Below are positions 34,740 through 44,689 of a DNA stretch of 64,000 nt, one piece after another. The stretch covers positions 536,910 to 600,909 of the forward strand of contig NZ_CANMLT010000002.1 in the NCBI RefSeq assembly GCF_947498805.1, in the 5' to 3' direction. The DNA is from an uncultured Tenacibaculum sp. GTDB lineage: Bacteria; Bacteroidota; Bacteroidia; Flavobacteriales; Flavobacteriaceae. Position 1 is the first letter of the stretch; each line of letters begins with the position of its first letter. The translations under genes were made by a program, and so were the position numbers. The notes beneath the pieces are model-generated. The model was not told the origin of the DNA and did no database searches. It worked only from the letters and a program-made list of their open reading frames with translations.

Positions 34740-36545
34740 TTCTTTTCCTAGATAAACAATCGTGTTATTTTCCTTAATATCTTCTGCTTTTACATTAGTA
34801 ACCACTTCAAAGTTCTCTCCCATTTTCACAAATAATGGAATCGCCTTTAACTCGTCATTAATTACTTTTAATTTATTAAGATAATCTTCAGAAGAACTTA
34901 CTACCAATTCATTCATATTAGGATAATCTCTAGCACTGTCATTTAAATTAATATAATCATCTTTACAACTTAACAGCATTCCATTCATCTGGCTATCTTC
35001 TAATTTAGCCTCATTTGAAGTTGCAATTCTAAAGGTACCTTGTTCTCCATATAATTCTGAAAACTGGTTTATTGCAAACTCATTTACGGCATCACTTCCT
35101 GTCATTGCTATTAAATATCCAACATCATTCAACTCTACATTCTCATCTAAACTATCATGGAAAATATCTACATCAAATGCCTCTATTCCATTATCTCTTG
35201 CTTCACTGATATAACTTTTGTTTCTATCTAACAACACCACTCTACGGTCATTGTCTATTAAGTATTTAGCAATCAAACGAGATGCCTCTGAAGCTCCTAT
35301 AATTACAATTGCTTTTGATTCTTTTAAGAAAACTCCTACCAACTTTGCAAACAATCTTGCAGTGGTAGCATTTAATAAAACCGTTCCTAATACAATCATA
35401 AATACCAATGGAGTAATATATTCTGCTCCTTCTACTCCTTGTTGCATCAACTTTGTTCCGAATAAAGATGCAATACCCGCAGCTACAATACCTCTAGGAC
35501 CAACCCAACTTATAAATAGTTTTTCATTTAATTTTAATTTAGAATTATAGGTACTTAGAAATACTCCTAATGGTCTTATAACTAATACTACAGAAGCAAA
35601 TAGCAACAACGCATTCCAATTAAATACTAGCATTAACTCACTAATATTCATGTTTGCAGCTAATAAAATGAATAATATTGAAATCAACAAAACGGATAAA
35701 GATTCTTTAAAGTAGAGTAATTCATCAAAACTATGAATTTTACTATTTGCTATAACCATTCCCATAACTACTACAGAAAGTAGTCCAGATTCATGGGCAA
35801 ACAAATCAGACAATACAAAAACCAATAATACTGAAGATAGTGCTACAACATTTAACAAATAATGCGGTACAAGCTTTCTATTGACTACAAAAATAAGTGC
35901 ATGCGCAAAAGTAAACCCGAAGGTAAATCCGAATAACAAAATCTTTCCAAACTCTAACAATGCGGTTTTTGTGAAACCACTTCCTCCTCCTACACTAATA
36001 AACTCAAACATTAATACTGCTACCAATGCTCCAATAGGATCAATTAAAATTCCTTCCCATTTTAATACTGCAGCAACATCTTTTTTCAGCGGAATGTTTC
36101 TTAAAATTGGAGATATTACCGTTGGTCCAGTTACAATTATTAACGCGGAGAATAGCATAGAAATCTCCCAACCTAAATCGAAAATATAGTGTGCAAAAAT
36201 TGCAGAAATTACAAATGTTACCGCAGAACCTAAGGTTATCAACTTTGTAATTACAGGTCCAACATTTGATATTTCACTTTTTCGAAGTGTTAATCCTCCT
36301 TCAAAAAGTATAATACTTATTGCCAATGAAACAAAATAAAACAGTCCATTACCTGGAAAAAGCCCTTTTGTACCATTCCAAACAGGTTCTATCCATTTAC
36401 TTCCATCTTCATTAAAAAACTCAGCAGCAATTGGCCCTACAAAAAGACCTATTAAAATTAAAGGTAAAATTGCTGGTATTTTGAATTTCCATGCCACCCA
36501 TTGTGCTAAAATTCCTAAAATGATAATTCCCGCTAATTCAATCAT
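34728..36545 (-). CDS. CPA-family cation:proton antiporter with TrkA-N domain
   Basis: A 605-residue inner-membrane antiporter (Na+ or K+ for H+). About 13 membrane helices cover residues 1-400 (GLFVGPIAAEFF, FEGGLTLRKSEI, ALIIVTGPTVISPIL, SWVGPRGIVAAGIASLFGTKL). A cytosolic RCK/TrkA-N Rossmann domain follows (VIIGASEASRLIAKYLIDNDRRVVLLDRN, ~415-530), then a small C-terminal domain. The NAD-binding domain suggests gating by redox or ligand. It is divergent from the UspA-SulP pair; ion specificity cannot be read. Confidence 0.9.
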   Translation of the reverse strand: MIELAGIIILGILAQWVAWKFKIPAILPLILIGLFVGPIAAEFFNEDGSKWIEPVWNGTKGLFPGNGLFYFVSLAISIILFEGGLTLRKSEISNVGPVITKLITLGSAVTFVISAIFAHYIFDLGWEISMLFSALIIVTGPTVISPILRNIPLKKDVAAVLKWEGILIDPIGALVAVLMFEFISVGGGSGFTKTALLEFGKILLFGFTFGFTFAHALIFVVNRKLVPHYLLNVVALSSVLLVFVLSDLFAHESGLLSVVVMGMVIANSKIHSFDELLYFKESLSVLLISILFILLAANMNISELMLVFNWNALLLFASVVLVIRPLGVFLSTYNSKLKLNEKLFISWVGPRGIVAAGIASLFGTKLMQQGVEGAEYITPLVFMIVLGTVLLNATTARLFAKLVGVFLKESKAIVIIGASEASRLIAKYLIDNDRRVVLLDRNKSYISEARDNGIEAFDVDIFHDSLDENVELNDVGYLIAMTGSDAVNEFAINQFSELYGEQGTFRIATSNEAKLEDSQMNGMLLSCKDDYINLNDSARDYPNMNELVVSSSEDYLNKLKVINDELKAIPLFVKMGENFEVVTNVKAEDIKENNTIVYLGKELDI

Positions 36546-36628
36546 AAATGTAAAGTTCAGTGTTCTTAATAGTTATTTTTTCGTATGCGATAATAAAACT
36601 CTATCTTCGGCGGCTTAAAATACAAATT

Positions 36629-37453
36629 TTGACGAAAAAAATTCTTATTGGTATTGCTTTTTCTCCAAATTTAAAATCCAACTTATTTGAAGCAATTCGA
36701 TTAGCTGATATGCTCAACGCTCAACTTGTTGGAGTTCATGTTGGTAAGCAAACTCCAGAGAAAGAATCTAAATTAAAGCAATTGTTAAGTATTGCACCCC
36801 AAACAGATTCTTATACTACTATTTGGCAAGAAGGAAATCCTGTAAATGTTATATTAAACACTATTCATAAGCATCAAATTGATTTATTGATACTAGGAGC
36901 TTTACAAAGAGAAAATTTATATAAGTATTATGTGGGTTCTATCGCTAGGAAGCTAACTAGAAAAGCTCCATGTTCTGTTTTATTAATGATAAAACCTTCT
37001 GTAAAAAGAATTCCTTGTAAGCATATTGTTGTGAATGGTCTAAAAGATGACAAAACACAAGAGACTATCAAAACAGCTTTTAATGTTTCTCACAGTTTAG
37101 GATGTAAAAGAGTTACAATTGTTGAAGAAACTAGTCAGTCTGAATTGAATGTTAGAGTTAACGATGACAAAACTCTAGAAAAAAGCACAAAAGTAAAAGA
37201 GCAGATAAAAAAACGTGAAGATTTACGTGTTCGTTCAATTTTAGAAGAAATCGACACCAAAGATATTACCGTAAAAACACAAAACATCTTTGGTAAAAGA
37301 GGTTATTCTATTGGTCATTATGCAAAAGTAAAACGTGCCGATTTACTCATAATGAACCCACCTTCAAAAACGGGAATTTTAGACAGAATTTTTCCTCAAG
37401 ACTTAGAATACATTTTATCAGAATTACCAACCGATGTTTTAATAGTGAAGTAA
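36629..37453 (+). CDS. Tandem universal stress protein (UspA family)
   Basis: The family start is the TTG at 36629 (M-TKKILIGIAFSPNLKSNLFEAIRLADMLNAQLVGVHV), giving 274 residues; the ATG at 36560 adds a hydrophobic stretch foreign to UspA. Two Usp modules are present: residues ~1-120 with the ATP-type motif GALQRENLYKYYVGSIARKLTRKAPCSVLLM, and ~130-274, more diverged. It abuts the SulP gene, whose ATG follows immediately, so the pair is co-translated and Usp may regulate the transporter. This functional link is inferred. Confidence 0.82.
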   Translation: MTKKILIGIAFSPNLKSNLFEAIRLADMLNAQLVGVHVGKQTPEKESKLKQLLSIAPQTDSYTTIWQEGNPVNVILNTIHKHQIDLLILGALQRENLYKYYVGSIARKLTRKAPCSVLLMIKPSVKRIPCKHIVVNGLKDDKTQETIKTAFNVSHSLGCKRVTIVEETSQSELNVRVNDDKTLEKSTKVKEQIKKREDLRVRSILEEIDTKDITVKTQNIFGKRGYSIGHYAKVKRADLLIMNPPSKTGILDRIFPQDLEYILSELPTDVLIVK

Positions 37454-39673
37454 ATGAATATGAAGAATAATTTTAAAACATTTATAAACGACATTCCTCA
37501 AAATCTTTTTTCTGGGTTTGTTGTTTCTTTAATAGCATTACCTTTAGGGTTAGGTTTAGCATTGGCTTCAGGAGCACCTCCTATTTCTGGAATTATAGCA
37601 GCAATTGTTGGAGGTTCTGTAGTAGCCTTATTAGGTGGCTCAAATGTAACTATCACAGGGCCAGGAAATGGTTTAGTAGTAGTTATTTTAGCTGCAATTA
37701 CTACACTTGGTGCTGGAGATATGCATCAAGGTTTCTTATACACCTTAGCTGCCATCGTTATCTCTGGGCTTATTATGATTATTCTAGGTTTTTTAAGACT
37801 TGGATCATTAGGAGACTTTTTCCCAGCCTCTGCCATACAAGGAATGCTGGCTGCCATAGGTATTGGTATTTTTGCCAAGCAAATTCATGTAATGCTAGGG
37901 AATTTAGATGCCAAAGGAAGTATTGTACAATTAGTATTACAAACTCCAGAAGGATTATATAATTACGTTACGTCTAATAGTACAAGTGTGTTATATGCAG
38001 GTGGTGTAGGTATTCTGAGTTTACTTATTATGGTATTTTATGGTAAAATTAGAAATAAGTATTTTCAGTTAGTTCCAGCTCCTATGTGGATTGTTATGCT
38101 AAGTGTTGGGATGTATTACTATTTCGAATATTTCTCTGCAAGTAACTATCCTATCGATGCTAATTTATTAATTAATATTCCTGATGATGTCGTTTCTAAT
38201 TTTAATTTCCCTGATTTTGGAAAGGTGTATGAAACAGACTTCATCAGCGCTGTTATTTCAATTACTTTGATTGCAAGTATAGAAAGTTTATTGAGTATTA
38301 AAGCCGTAGACAAATTAGATCCCTTAAAACGTCGTTCTAATGTAAACAAAGACATTCGAGCTTTAGGGTTAGCTACTGTAATTAGCGGTTTCTTGGGTGG
38401 TTTAAATGTAGTAACCGTTATCGCTCGTAGTTCTGTAAACGTAAATAATAAAGGAAGTAATCGTTCTGCAAACTTCTTCCATGCTTCGTTCTTAGTGATA
38501 TTTATTTTGCTTTTTGCTAGTGAATTACGTAAGATTCCACTTTCAGCATTAGCTGCTATCCTAGTTTATACAGGTTACAAACTCGCTTCCCCAGAAAACA
38601 TTAGTAAAGTATTTAAAATCGGGAAAGAACAATTAGTAATTTTCTTAATTACCTTATTAACTACCATTACCACTAGTTTAATTACTGGTATTTTAGTGGG
38701 TATTCTAGCAACTTTTGTAATTCATACATTTATCAACAAGAGTTTTAGTTTATTTTTTAGAAACTTATTAAAACCTAATGTTTTAATGTTTAAAGAGGAT
38801 GATAAATACTACGTTTCGGTAAAAAACTTCTCTAGTTTTTTAAATTATACAAAACTAAAAGCAAAATTAGATCAAATCCCAGAAAATGAAGATGCTATTA
38901 TTGACTTTACCCTATGTGATTTTGTAGATCATTCGGTAATGGAAAACCTCAACAATTATGCAGAATCTTTTAAACGTAAAGGAGGTCATTTTGAAGTAAT
39001 TGGTTTGGATAGTCACAACTCTACTAGTGAACATCCTTTTGCCTTACGTAAAAATATACCAACGCAACAAGAAGAGTTAGGAGCAGTTCACAATTTAACT
39101 AAAAGACAAAAATCATTACAACATATTAGCACTGAGTTAGGTTGGGAATATCAATTATTACCTTCTCAAGTAACCAAAATTCCAGAATTTGGATATTTTA
39201 AAACACGTACTATTAAGAAAGTATCAAATGTACTTTCTAATGAAAATTGTACGTTGTTTGACGTTGAATTTCATGAAGGTGAATTATTTGCCAAGCAAAT
39301 CATCAAAGCAACAATGTTACATATTCAATTAGAACATAATGTACCTGAGTTTACTTTAGATCGTGAAGGTATTTTTGAATATATATATCACTTTGCTGGA
39401 TTTAAAGATATTGATATAGATAAGCATCCAGATTTTTCTAAACGTTTTTATTTATCTGGTAAAAGCACTTCAGAAATAAAGCATTTCTTTACCGATGAAT
39501 TAGTGCTATTTTTCGAAAGTAATACATACTACCACATTGAAGCCAGTAATAGAGGGTTATTAATTATTGGTAGAGAACGTTTAGCTGGTATTAAAGAGAT
39601 TAAAGCGTTGGCTGATTACGGTATGCGTTTACAAAATATTATATGCAAGAAGAAAGAAGCTATTGCAATTTAA
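37454..39673 (+). CDS. SulP-family anion transporter with long C-terminal extension
   Basis: A 739-residue inner-membrane SulP transporter (bicarbonate, sulfate or other anions). The membrane core (~1-430) shows FSGFVVSLIALPLGLGLALASGAPPISGIIAAIVGGSVVALLGGSNVTITGPGNGLV-type sequence and SIESLLSIKAVDKLDPLKRRSNVNKDIRALG. A STAS domain follows (~445-550, DEDAIIDFTLCDFVDHSVMENL-like). A further ~180 residues (about 555-739) match nothing I recognise. Many marine bacteria use SulP for Na+-driven bicarbonate uptake; here the substrate is unknown. The 3' end overlaps the pbpC end by 14 bases. Confidence 0.9.
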   Translation: MNMKNNFKTFINDIPQNLFSGFVVSLIALPLGLGLALASGAPPISGIIAAIVGGSVVALLGGSNVTITGPGNGLVVVILAAITTLGAGDMHQGFLYTLAAIVISGLIMIILGFLRLGSLGDFFPASAIQGMLAAIGIGIFAKQIHVMLGNLDAKGSIVQLVLQTPEGLYNYVTSNSTSVLYAGGVGILSLLIMVFYGKIRNKYFQLVPAPMWIVMLSVGMYYYFEYFSASNYPIDANLLINIPDDVVSNFNFPDFGKVYETDFISAVISITLIASIESLLSIKAVDKLDPLKRRSNVNKDIRALGLATVISGFLGGLNVVTVIARSSVNVNNKGSNRSANFFHASFLVIFILLFASELRKIPLSALAAILVYTGYKLASPENISKVFKIGKEQLVIFLITLLTTITTSLITGILVGILATFVIHTFINKSFSLFFRNLLKPNVLMFKEDDKYYVSVKNFSSFLNYTKLKAKLDQIPENEDAIIDFTLCDFVDHSVMENLNNYAESFKRKGGHFEVIGLDSHNSTSEHPFALRKNIPTQQEELGAVHNLTKRQKSLQHISTELGWEYQLLPSQVTKIPEFGYFKTRTIKKVSNVLSNENCTLFDVEFHEGELFAKQIIKATMLHIQLEHNVPEFTLDREGIFEYIYHFAGFKDIDIDKHPDFSKRFYLSGKSTSEIKHFFTDELVLFFESNTYYHIEASNRGLLIIGRERLAGIKEIKALADYGMRLQNIICKKKEAIAI

Positions 39674-42008
39674 GCATACGCGTTTTTTCATTACCAAAAT
39701 CATCTAAGACCGTAATTTTATATACTCCCTTTTTTGGGAGTATTTCTTTTTCATGATATTGTTGCGTTTTACCAATATATTTTTCATTTACATACCAAAA
39801 CACATTTGCCTCAGGGTTGGAATGCGTTAATTTCAAAATTAACGAATTTATATTTCCATCGGCTCCTTTGGTTAATGAAATTGTTGATTCATATTTAGTA
39901 GGAATCACAAAATCCATTGTGTTTAGATCTTCTTCAATACATCCTTGTTTATAGTTCGGTAATACATTATAATCTGCATTCTTCTGTTTGTAATAATAGG
40001 CCATTAAAGGAGGTAATACAAACCATGGTTTTCTTTTAATATTACTAACAGATTCACAATTGGTATTTACTCGAAACTTCTCTGTTTTATCTACAGTAAC
40101 TTCTTTATGATAAGGGCATGGTTTTACACGTATTCCTTTTTTAGGAATTCTCTTTCTTGTAGATTCACAGATAGGTAAAGCTAAATACCCGCTTTTTTTA
40201 CAAATATTCTCTTCTACTAAATCTTCAAAAGGTTCTAAAAACCATGTTGATTTTGGTAATACATCAAACACATCAAACATAATAGGTGCAGCACTTCCTA
40301 CACCGGTTAAATCTGCTCTTCCTTCCCCATCTGAATTTCCTACCCAAACCCCCACTACATATTTAGGAGTTGCTCCAATAGCCCAAGCATCTTTATTCCC
40401 AAAACTAGTTCCTGTTTTCCATCCTATCTTTTGCGAGGAATCAAAATATTTCCATGCCTGATCTGTATATGGTCTGTTTACTTCTGTCAGTGTATTCAGT
40501 GTTGTAAAGGCTGATCCAGCATCTATATTTGTGTATTCTTTTTGTTTCTTTCCGTAACCTATTTCTTTCAATTGTAAGAAACTTGGTTCTATAAATTCTT
40601 GTGAATAATATTGATGCTTTAAATCTTCATAATGATTAATAGTTCCAGCATATCCTGCGAATGTTTTGCATAGATCCCATAAACTAGCTTCTGCTCCACC
40701 AAGTATTAAGGAAAGTCCGTAATAATCGGCAGACTTATTTATATCTTTTATCTTATACTTTTTTAAATCTTCTCTGAATTTCTCTAAACCATAGCTTTGT
40801 AACATTCTTACTGCTGGAATATTTAAAGATCTTGTCAATGCTTCATTTGCAGGAACTGCTCCATCGAAAGTTAAATCGAAATTTTTAGGCGAATACCCAG
40901 CTATTTCTGTTGGTACGTCTACAACCAATTGCGTTGGTAATAATTCACCTTCATTTAGCATATGTGCGTATAAAAAAGGTTTTAAAGTACTTCCTGTACT
41001 TCTTGGCGCTATCACATTATTCACATCCTTTTGATGTTGTTTGGTGGTCTGAGCATTTCCCACATAACTAAGTACCTTTCTCTTTTCAACATCTAATACT
41101 AAAATGGCCAGATTATGTACTTCATTTTGCCTTTGTAATTCATAGTGCTTTTTAGCAATTGTATTTACTTGGCGTTGTAAATAAATATCAATAGAACTTC
41201 TAATACGTTTATTAGGATATTTCTTGGCTACTTCCTGCACAAAATGTGTTGCTACCGTAGGTAATCTATAAGGTTTTTGCGGAAGTTCTTCTTCAATAGC
41301 CAATTCATAGGTTTCTTTATCAATGATCTCTTCTTGAAACAGCTTTCTTAACAAAGTATCTCTTTTCTTTTTGAGTTTTAATTGATTCTTACCTGGATAA
41401 ATAAGAGAAGGTGCATTCGGCAAAACTGCTAGCGTAGCACTTTCTGCCCATGAAAGCTGATGTGGTGCTAAACCAAAATACCTCCAAGCTGCCATTTCCA
41501 GTCCTACTACATTTCCTCCATAAGGAGCATGTGATGCATAGAGTCTTAAAATTTCTTCTTTTGAAGAACGAAATTCTAATCGTGTTGCTAAGACAAGTTC
41601 TTTTAATTTCTCCGTATATGAACGAGCAGTGTTTTTTCTTGATAAACGAATAACTTGTTGGGTAATTGTACTACCACCCCTAACAACTTTTTTTGCTTTG
41701 ATATTCTCCTGTAAAGCTTTAGCTATAGATATTGGATTAAATCCGAAATGCTCATAGAAATAAGCATCTTCAAATTGTAAAATACATTGTTCGAATTTAA
41801 AAGGAACTGAATCTAACTCGGGAAATCTCCATTGTCCATCTTTAGCTATTACCGCTCCTAATAATACATCGTTCTTTGCTGTAACTACTGTTGATGTAGG
41901 TGTATTGAAAAGTTGTTTAGGTAAACAGAAATAGTATAAAATCATTAAAAAACCAATAATGATAATTTTTATCCTATGCCTCTTAAAGATGTTATCCTTT
42001 TTTTTCAT
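39660..42008 (-). CDS. pbpC: Penicillin-binding protein 1C
   Basis: A 782-residue bifunctional peptidoglycan synthase. The transglycosylase domain shows EDAYFYEHFGFNPISIAKAL and GGSTITQQVIRLSRK; the transpeptidase has STLKPFLY (SxxK), TRSLNIPAV (SxN) and KTGTSFGNKDAWAIG (KTG). The C-terminal domain (~680-782), with Ig-like ending, is typical of PBP1C. One N-terminal membrane anchor. In E. coli pbpC neighbours the alpha-2-macroglobulin yfhM; here that gene lies 7 kb upstream on the same strand, split by other genes. Confidence 0.96.
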   Translation of the reverse strand: MKKKDNIFKRHRIKIIIIGFLMILYYFCLPKQLFNTPTSTVVTAKNDVLLGAVIAKDGQWRFPELDSVPFKFEQCILQFEDAYFYEHFGFNPISIAKALQENIKAKKVVRGGSTITQQVIRLSRKNTARSYTEKLKELVLATRLEFRSSKEEILRLYASHAPYGGNVVGLEMAAWRYFGLAPHQLSWAESATLAVLPNAPSLIYPGKNQLKLKKKRDTLLRKLFQEEIIDKETYELAIEEELPQKPYRLPTVATHFVQEVAKKYPNKRIRSSIDIYLQRQVNTIAKKHYELQRQNEVHNLAILVLDVEKRKVLSYVGNAQTTKQHQKDVNNVIAPRSTGSTLKPFLYAHMLNEGELLPTQLVVDVPTEIAGYSPKNFDLTFDGAVPANEALTRSLNIPAVRMLQSYGLEKFREDLKKYKIKDINKSADYYGLSLILGGAEASLWDLCKTFAGYAGTINHYEDLKHQYYSQEFIEPSFLQLKEIGYGKKQKEYTNIDAGSAFTTLNTLTEVNRPYTDQAWKYFDSSQKIGWKTGTSFGNKDAWAIGATPKYVVGVWVGNSDGEGRADLTGVGSAAPIMFDVFDVLPKSTWFLEPFEDLVEENICKKSGYLALPICESTRKRIPKKGIRVKPCPYHKEVTVDKTEKFRVNTNCESVSNIKRKPWFVLPPLMAYYYKQKNADYNVLPNYKQGCIEEDLNTMDFVIPTKYESTISLTKGADGNINSLILKLTHSNPEANVFWYVNEKYIGKTQQYHEKEILPKKGVYKITVLDDFGNEKTRMLKLQ

Positions 42009-42056
42009 TTACAATTTTTATACTACAATAGTAAAAATTACATGTGAATACTAAAT

Positions 42057-43370
42057 TTATACTATATAAACGCGCACCTTTCTATTCTTTAAACGTGTGT
42101 TATTAAAGCTTTCCACTAACCTTTTTGCTTCTGTTTTTGGTACCGCTATAAAAGCACAATCTTGTTTCAACTCAATAATACCTAATTGGTCTTTACTTAA
42201 GTTTCCTTTTTTAAAGAACAACCCTGCTATATCTCCTTTGGAAATCTTGTCTTTTCTTCCACCTGAGATAAATAGCGTTTCCCAATAACGAGGTTTTATC
42301 TTCTCTTTATGCGATATATCAGCATTTGACAAGTTCTCTATAAATTCAGGTAATTCCTCTTTTTGCCATTTTAATATATAGGCCGTTCCTTTTGCATTCA
42401 CTCTTGCTGTTCTACCATTTCTATGAGTAAATTCTTCTATACGTTGCGGCAATTCATAATGAACTATATAATTTAACTCTGGAATATCTATTCCTCTAGC
42501 TGCTAAGTCTGTTGCTAATAGCACCTGACTTGTTCCATTTCTAAACTTTATTAATGAACGTTCACGGTCTCTTTGCTCCATTCCACCAGAAAAACAGCTG
42601 TGCGCTATTCTATTTTTTGATAAAAATTCACTTACCTTTTGTATACTATCTTTAAAATTACAAAATATAATTCCAGATTTATCTCCTATGTGCTGTAATA
42701 AATCTACTAATGTTTGTTCTTTATTTTTTGAAGGTGAAACAACCGTTTTTAGTGTTAATTTTTTAGATTTCTTTCCTGTTAAATAGTTTAATACTTTTGG
42801 AGAATCTAAACCAACAAAACTAGGTATCTCTGTTTCTTGTGTAGCAGATGTTAAAATTCTCTTACGAATGTTAGGTAACTGATTAATAATCCCTCTCATT
42901 TCATATTCAAAACCTACTTCTAACGACTTATCAAACTCATCTAATATCAAAGTTTTAATATCCTCTTTAGAAAAACGATCACTTGCAATATGATCTGAAA
43001 TTCTTCCTGGGGTTCCAATTAAAATACTAGGTGTATGTTGCAATTCTATTTTATCCTTTGACATTGCTCTACCACCATACACTGCATTTACTTTTAACCC
43101 AGTCCCCATTTCTCGCAATACTTGCTCTATTTGAATTGCCAATTCTCTTGAAGGAACTAAAATTAACGCTTGCACATTAGTGTTTTTAGGATCTATCAAT
43201 TTTAAAGTTGGTAATAAAAAACTTAAGGTTTTACCTGTACCTGTTGGTGATAATATCACAGTATTAGCATTTGTATCTACTACTGAAACCGCTTCCTTTT
43301 GCATTTCATTTAATTCATAGATATTAAGCTTTGCTAAAATATCTTCTTGTGTCTTTATTGTATTTGCCAT
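42057..43370 (-). CDS. DEAD-box RNA helicase with DbpA-type C-terminus
   Basis: A 437-residue ATP-dependent RNA helicase. Motif I is SPTGTGKTLSF, motif II is DEFD (in TLILDEFDKSLEVGFEY) instead of DEAD, motif III is SAT, and VHYELPQRIEEFTHRNGRTAR holds motif VI. The C-terminus (GDIAGLFFKKGNLSKDQLGIIELKQDCAFIAVPK) is a DbpA RNA-binding domain, which in E. coli targets 23S rRNA. It is 48 bases upstream of pbpC. DEFD is common in this Bacteroidota subgroup as far as I recall. Confidence 0.92.
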   Translation of the reverse strand: MANTIKTQEDILAKLNIYELNEMQKEAVSVVDTNANTVILSPTGTGKTLSFLLPTLKLIDPKNTNVQALILVPSRELAIQIEQVLREMGTGLKVNAVYGGRAMSKDKIELQHTPSILIGTPGRISDHIASDRFSKEDIKTLILDEFDKSLEVGFEYEMRGIINQLPNIRKRILTSATQETEIPSFVGLDSPKVLNYLTGKKSKKLTLKTVVSPSKNKEQTLVDLLQHIGDKSGIIFCNFKDSIQKVSEFLSKNRIAHSCFSGGMEQRDRERSLIKFRNGTSQVLLATDLAARGIDIPELNYIVHYELPQRIEEFTHRNGRTARVNAKGTAYILKWQKEELPEFIENLSNADISHKEKIKPRYWETLFISGGRKDKISKGDIAGLFFKKGNLSKDQLGIIELKQDCAFIAVPKTEAKRLVESFNNTRLKNRKVRVYIV

Positions 43371-43448
43371 ATTATATCTATGAATTTATATTTGCAACAA
43401 AGATAGTTAGTCTTATAACAGTAATTAGGGTTTAATTTTTAATAAAAA

Positions 43449-43477
43449 AGCTTATCAAGAAAATTCTTAATAAGCTT
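43449..43477 (-). terminator. Terminator closing the biosynthetic operon
   Basis: AAGCTTAT and ATAAGCTT form a stem with a T run on the minus strand, 24 bases after the phosphoesterase stop. It marks the 3' end of the transcript that contains the genes from 48834 downward. Confidence 0.75.
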
Positions 43478-43500
43478 ATATAAAAAAAATATTACTTCTT

Positions 43501-44628
43501 CTAGTTATTCAGATAAGGGTTTCCGTTTTTGCTCCATGTTAACGTCGTTTGATCTCTAACAGTTGAAGGATTTTCTGGAACCGCTTTGTAATATGGATTT
43601 CCAACATCATAGCCCATAGAAGTTAGTTTTACTTCTCCTGAACTTAAAATATCTATTTTAGAATATCCGAAAAACTTTGCAGAACCTGGACTTCCACTAT
43701 TTCCTGCAATTACCTGATAGGTTCCTTCTCCTCCTGGTTGCATTCTCTGGTAATCATGTAAATGTGCAGATAACATAGCTACGACCTTATTTTCAACTAA
43801 CTTAGGCCACAATACTGGTCCTTCTGGAAAACCTGCATGTCCTGTTTCTGGTTTACCACTTACATAATAAGGTTTGTGCCCTAAAACAAAAACATGATCA
43901 ATTAATGGATCTTTTCTATACTCTTCTACTTTATTAATTATCCAATCCGTAGGTATTTGTCCTTCCAATCCATATGGATTTTCAGTAGTGGGTGCATTAT
44001 AGGTATCTGTATTCATCAGTACAAAACCTATATTCTTTCTTTTGAAAGCAAAAGTCATTTGATTATTAATACTGTCCTTTCCCATAACATGATCTCTATC
44101 TTTTGGCATATACTCTGCCATATGCTTCATCCAAATTTGTGTAGCTCCTTTTAAAGGCCACTCATCGTGATGTGGTACATTGTAATCATGCCAATATAAC
44201 ATTTCATGATTTCCTGGAATAGCCACCATTTCTATATCCGCTTTACTAATAGAGCTAAAATTGGTATTGTAATACAATTCTTTCCAAGCTACTAATTGAT
44301 CTTCTAAGTTTTTAGTTGTTGATTCTGCCAAAACCATATCCCCCAAGAAAAAGAACAAATCTGGTTTTCTTTTTAAATCAGCAATCTCTGTCCAAATTCG
44401 TTTCATTGCTGATAAGTTCGCGGTGGATGCATTTGTTGCGGTGGTATCTCCTACTTGATGTCTATCTACTCTATTACATCCTAAAAAAGTAAAACTAAAA
44501 ACCACGGAATCTTGCTTCTTCTCTGCAATTCCTTCTTTTTCAACTCCAGTTGTTACATTCTTTTTCTCTTCTGATTTACAGCCTACTATTAAAATGGCTA
44601 ATAAAATAAGTACAATACTTTTATTCAT
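43501..44628 (-). CDS. Calcineurin-like metallophosphoesterase lipoprotein
   Basis: A 375-residue predicted lipoprotein (lipobox LIVGC) with calcineurin-type metal motifs: LFFFLGDMV, IPGNHEML, VFVLGHKPYY and LSAHLHDYQRM. These are the D-x-H, GD, GNHE and H residues that hold two metals. It may cut phosphomonoesters or diesters in the periplasm. It lies 61 bases after the adenylating-enzyme gene with no terminator between, so it is probably the last gene of that operon. Confidence 0.88.
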   Translation of the reverse strand: MNKSIVLILLAILIVGCKSEEKKNVTTGVEKEGIAEKKQDSVVFSFTFLGCNRVDRHQVGDTTATNASTANLSAMKRIWTEIADLKRKPDLFFFLGDMVLAESTTKNLEDQLVAWKELYYNTNFSSISKADIEMVAIPGNHEMLYWHDYNVPHHDEWPLKGATQIWMKHMAEYMPKDRDHVMGKDSINNQMTFAFKRKNIGFVLMNTDTYNAPTTENPYGLEGQIPTDWIINKVEEYRKDPLIDHVFVLGHKPYYVSGKPETGHAGFPEGPVLWPKLVENKVVAMLSAHLHDYQRMQPGGEGTYQVIAGNSGSPGSAKFFGYSKIDILSSGEVKLTSMGYDVGNPYYKAVPENPSTVRDQTTLTWSKNGNPYLNN

Positions 44629-44689
44629 TTGTTTAGTGTTTGATTAGTTAGTATTCTAAAGTAAATATTATCAATTAAAAAATGAGAAA

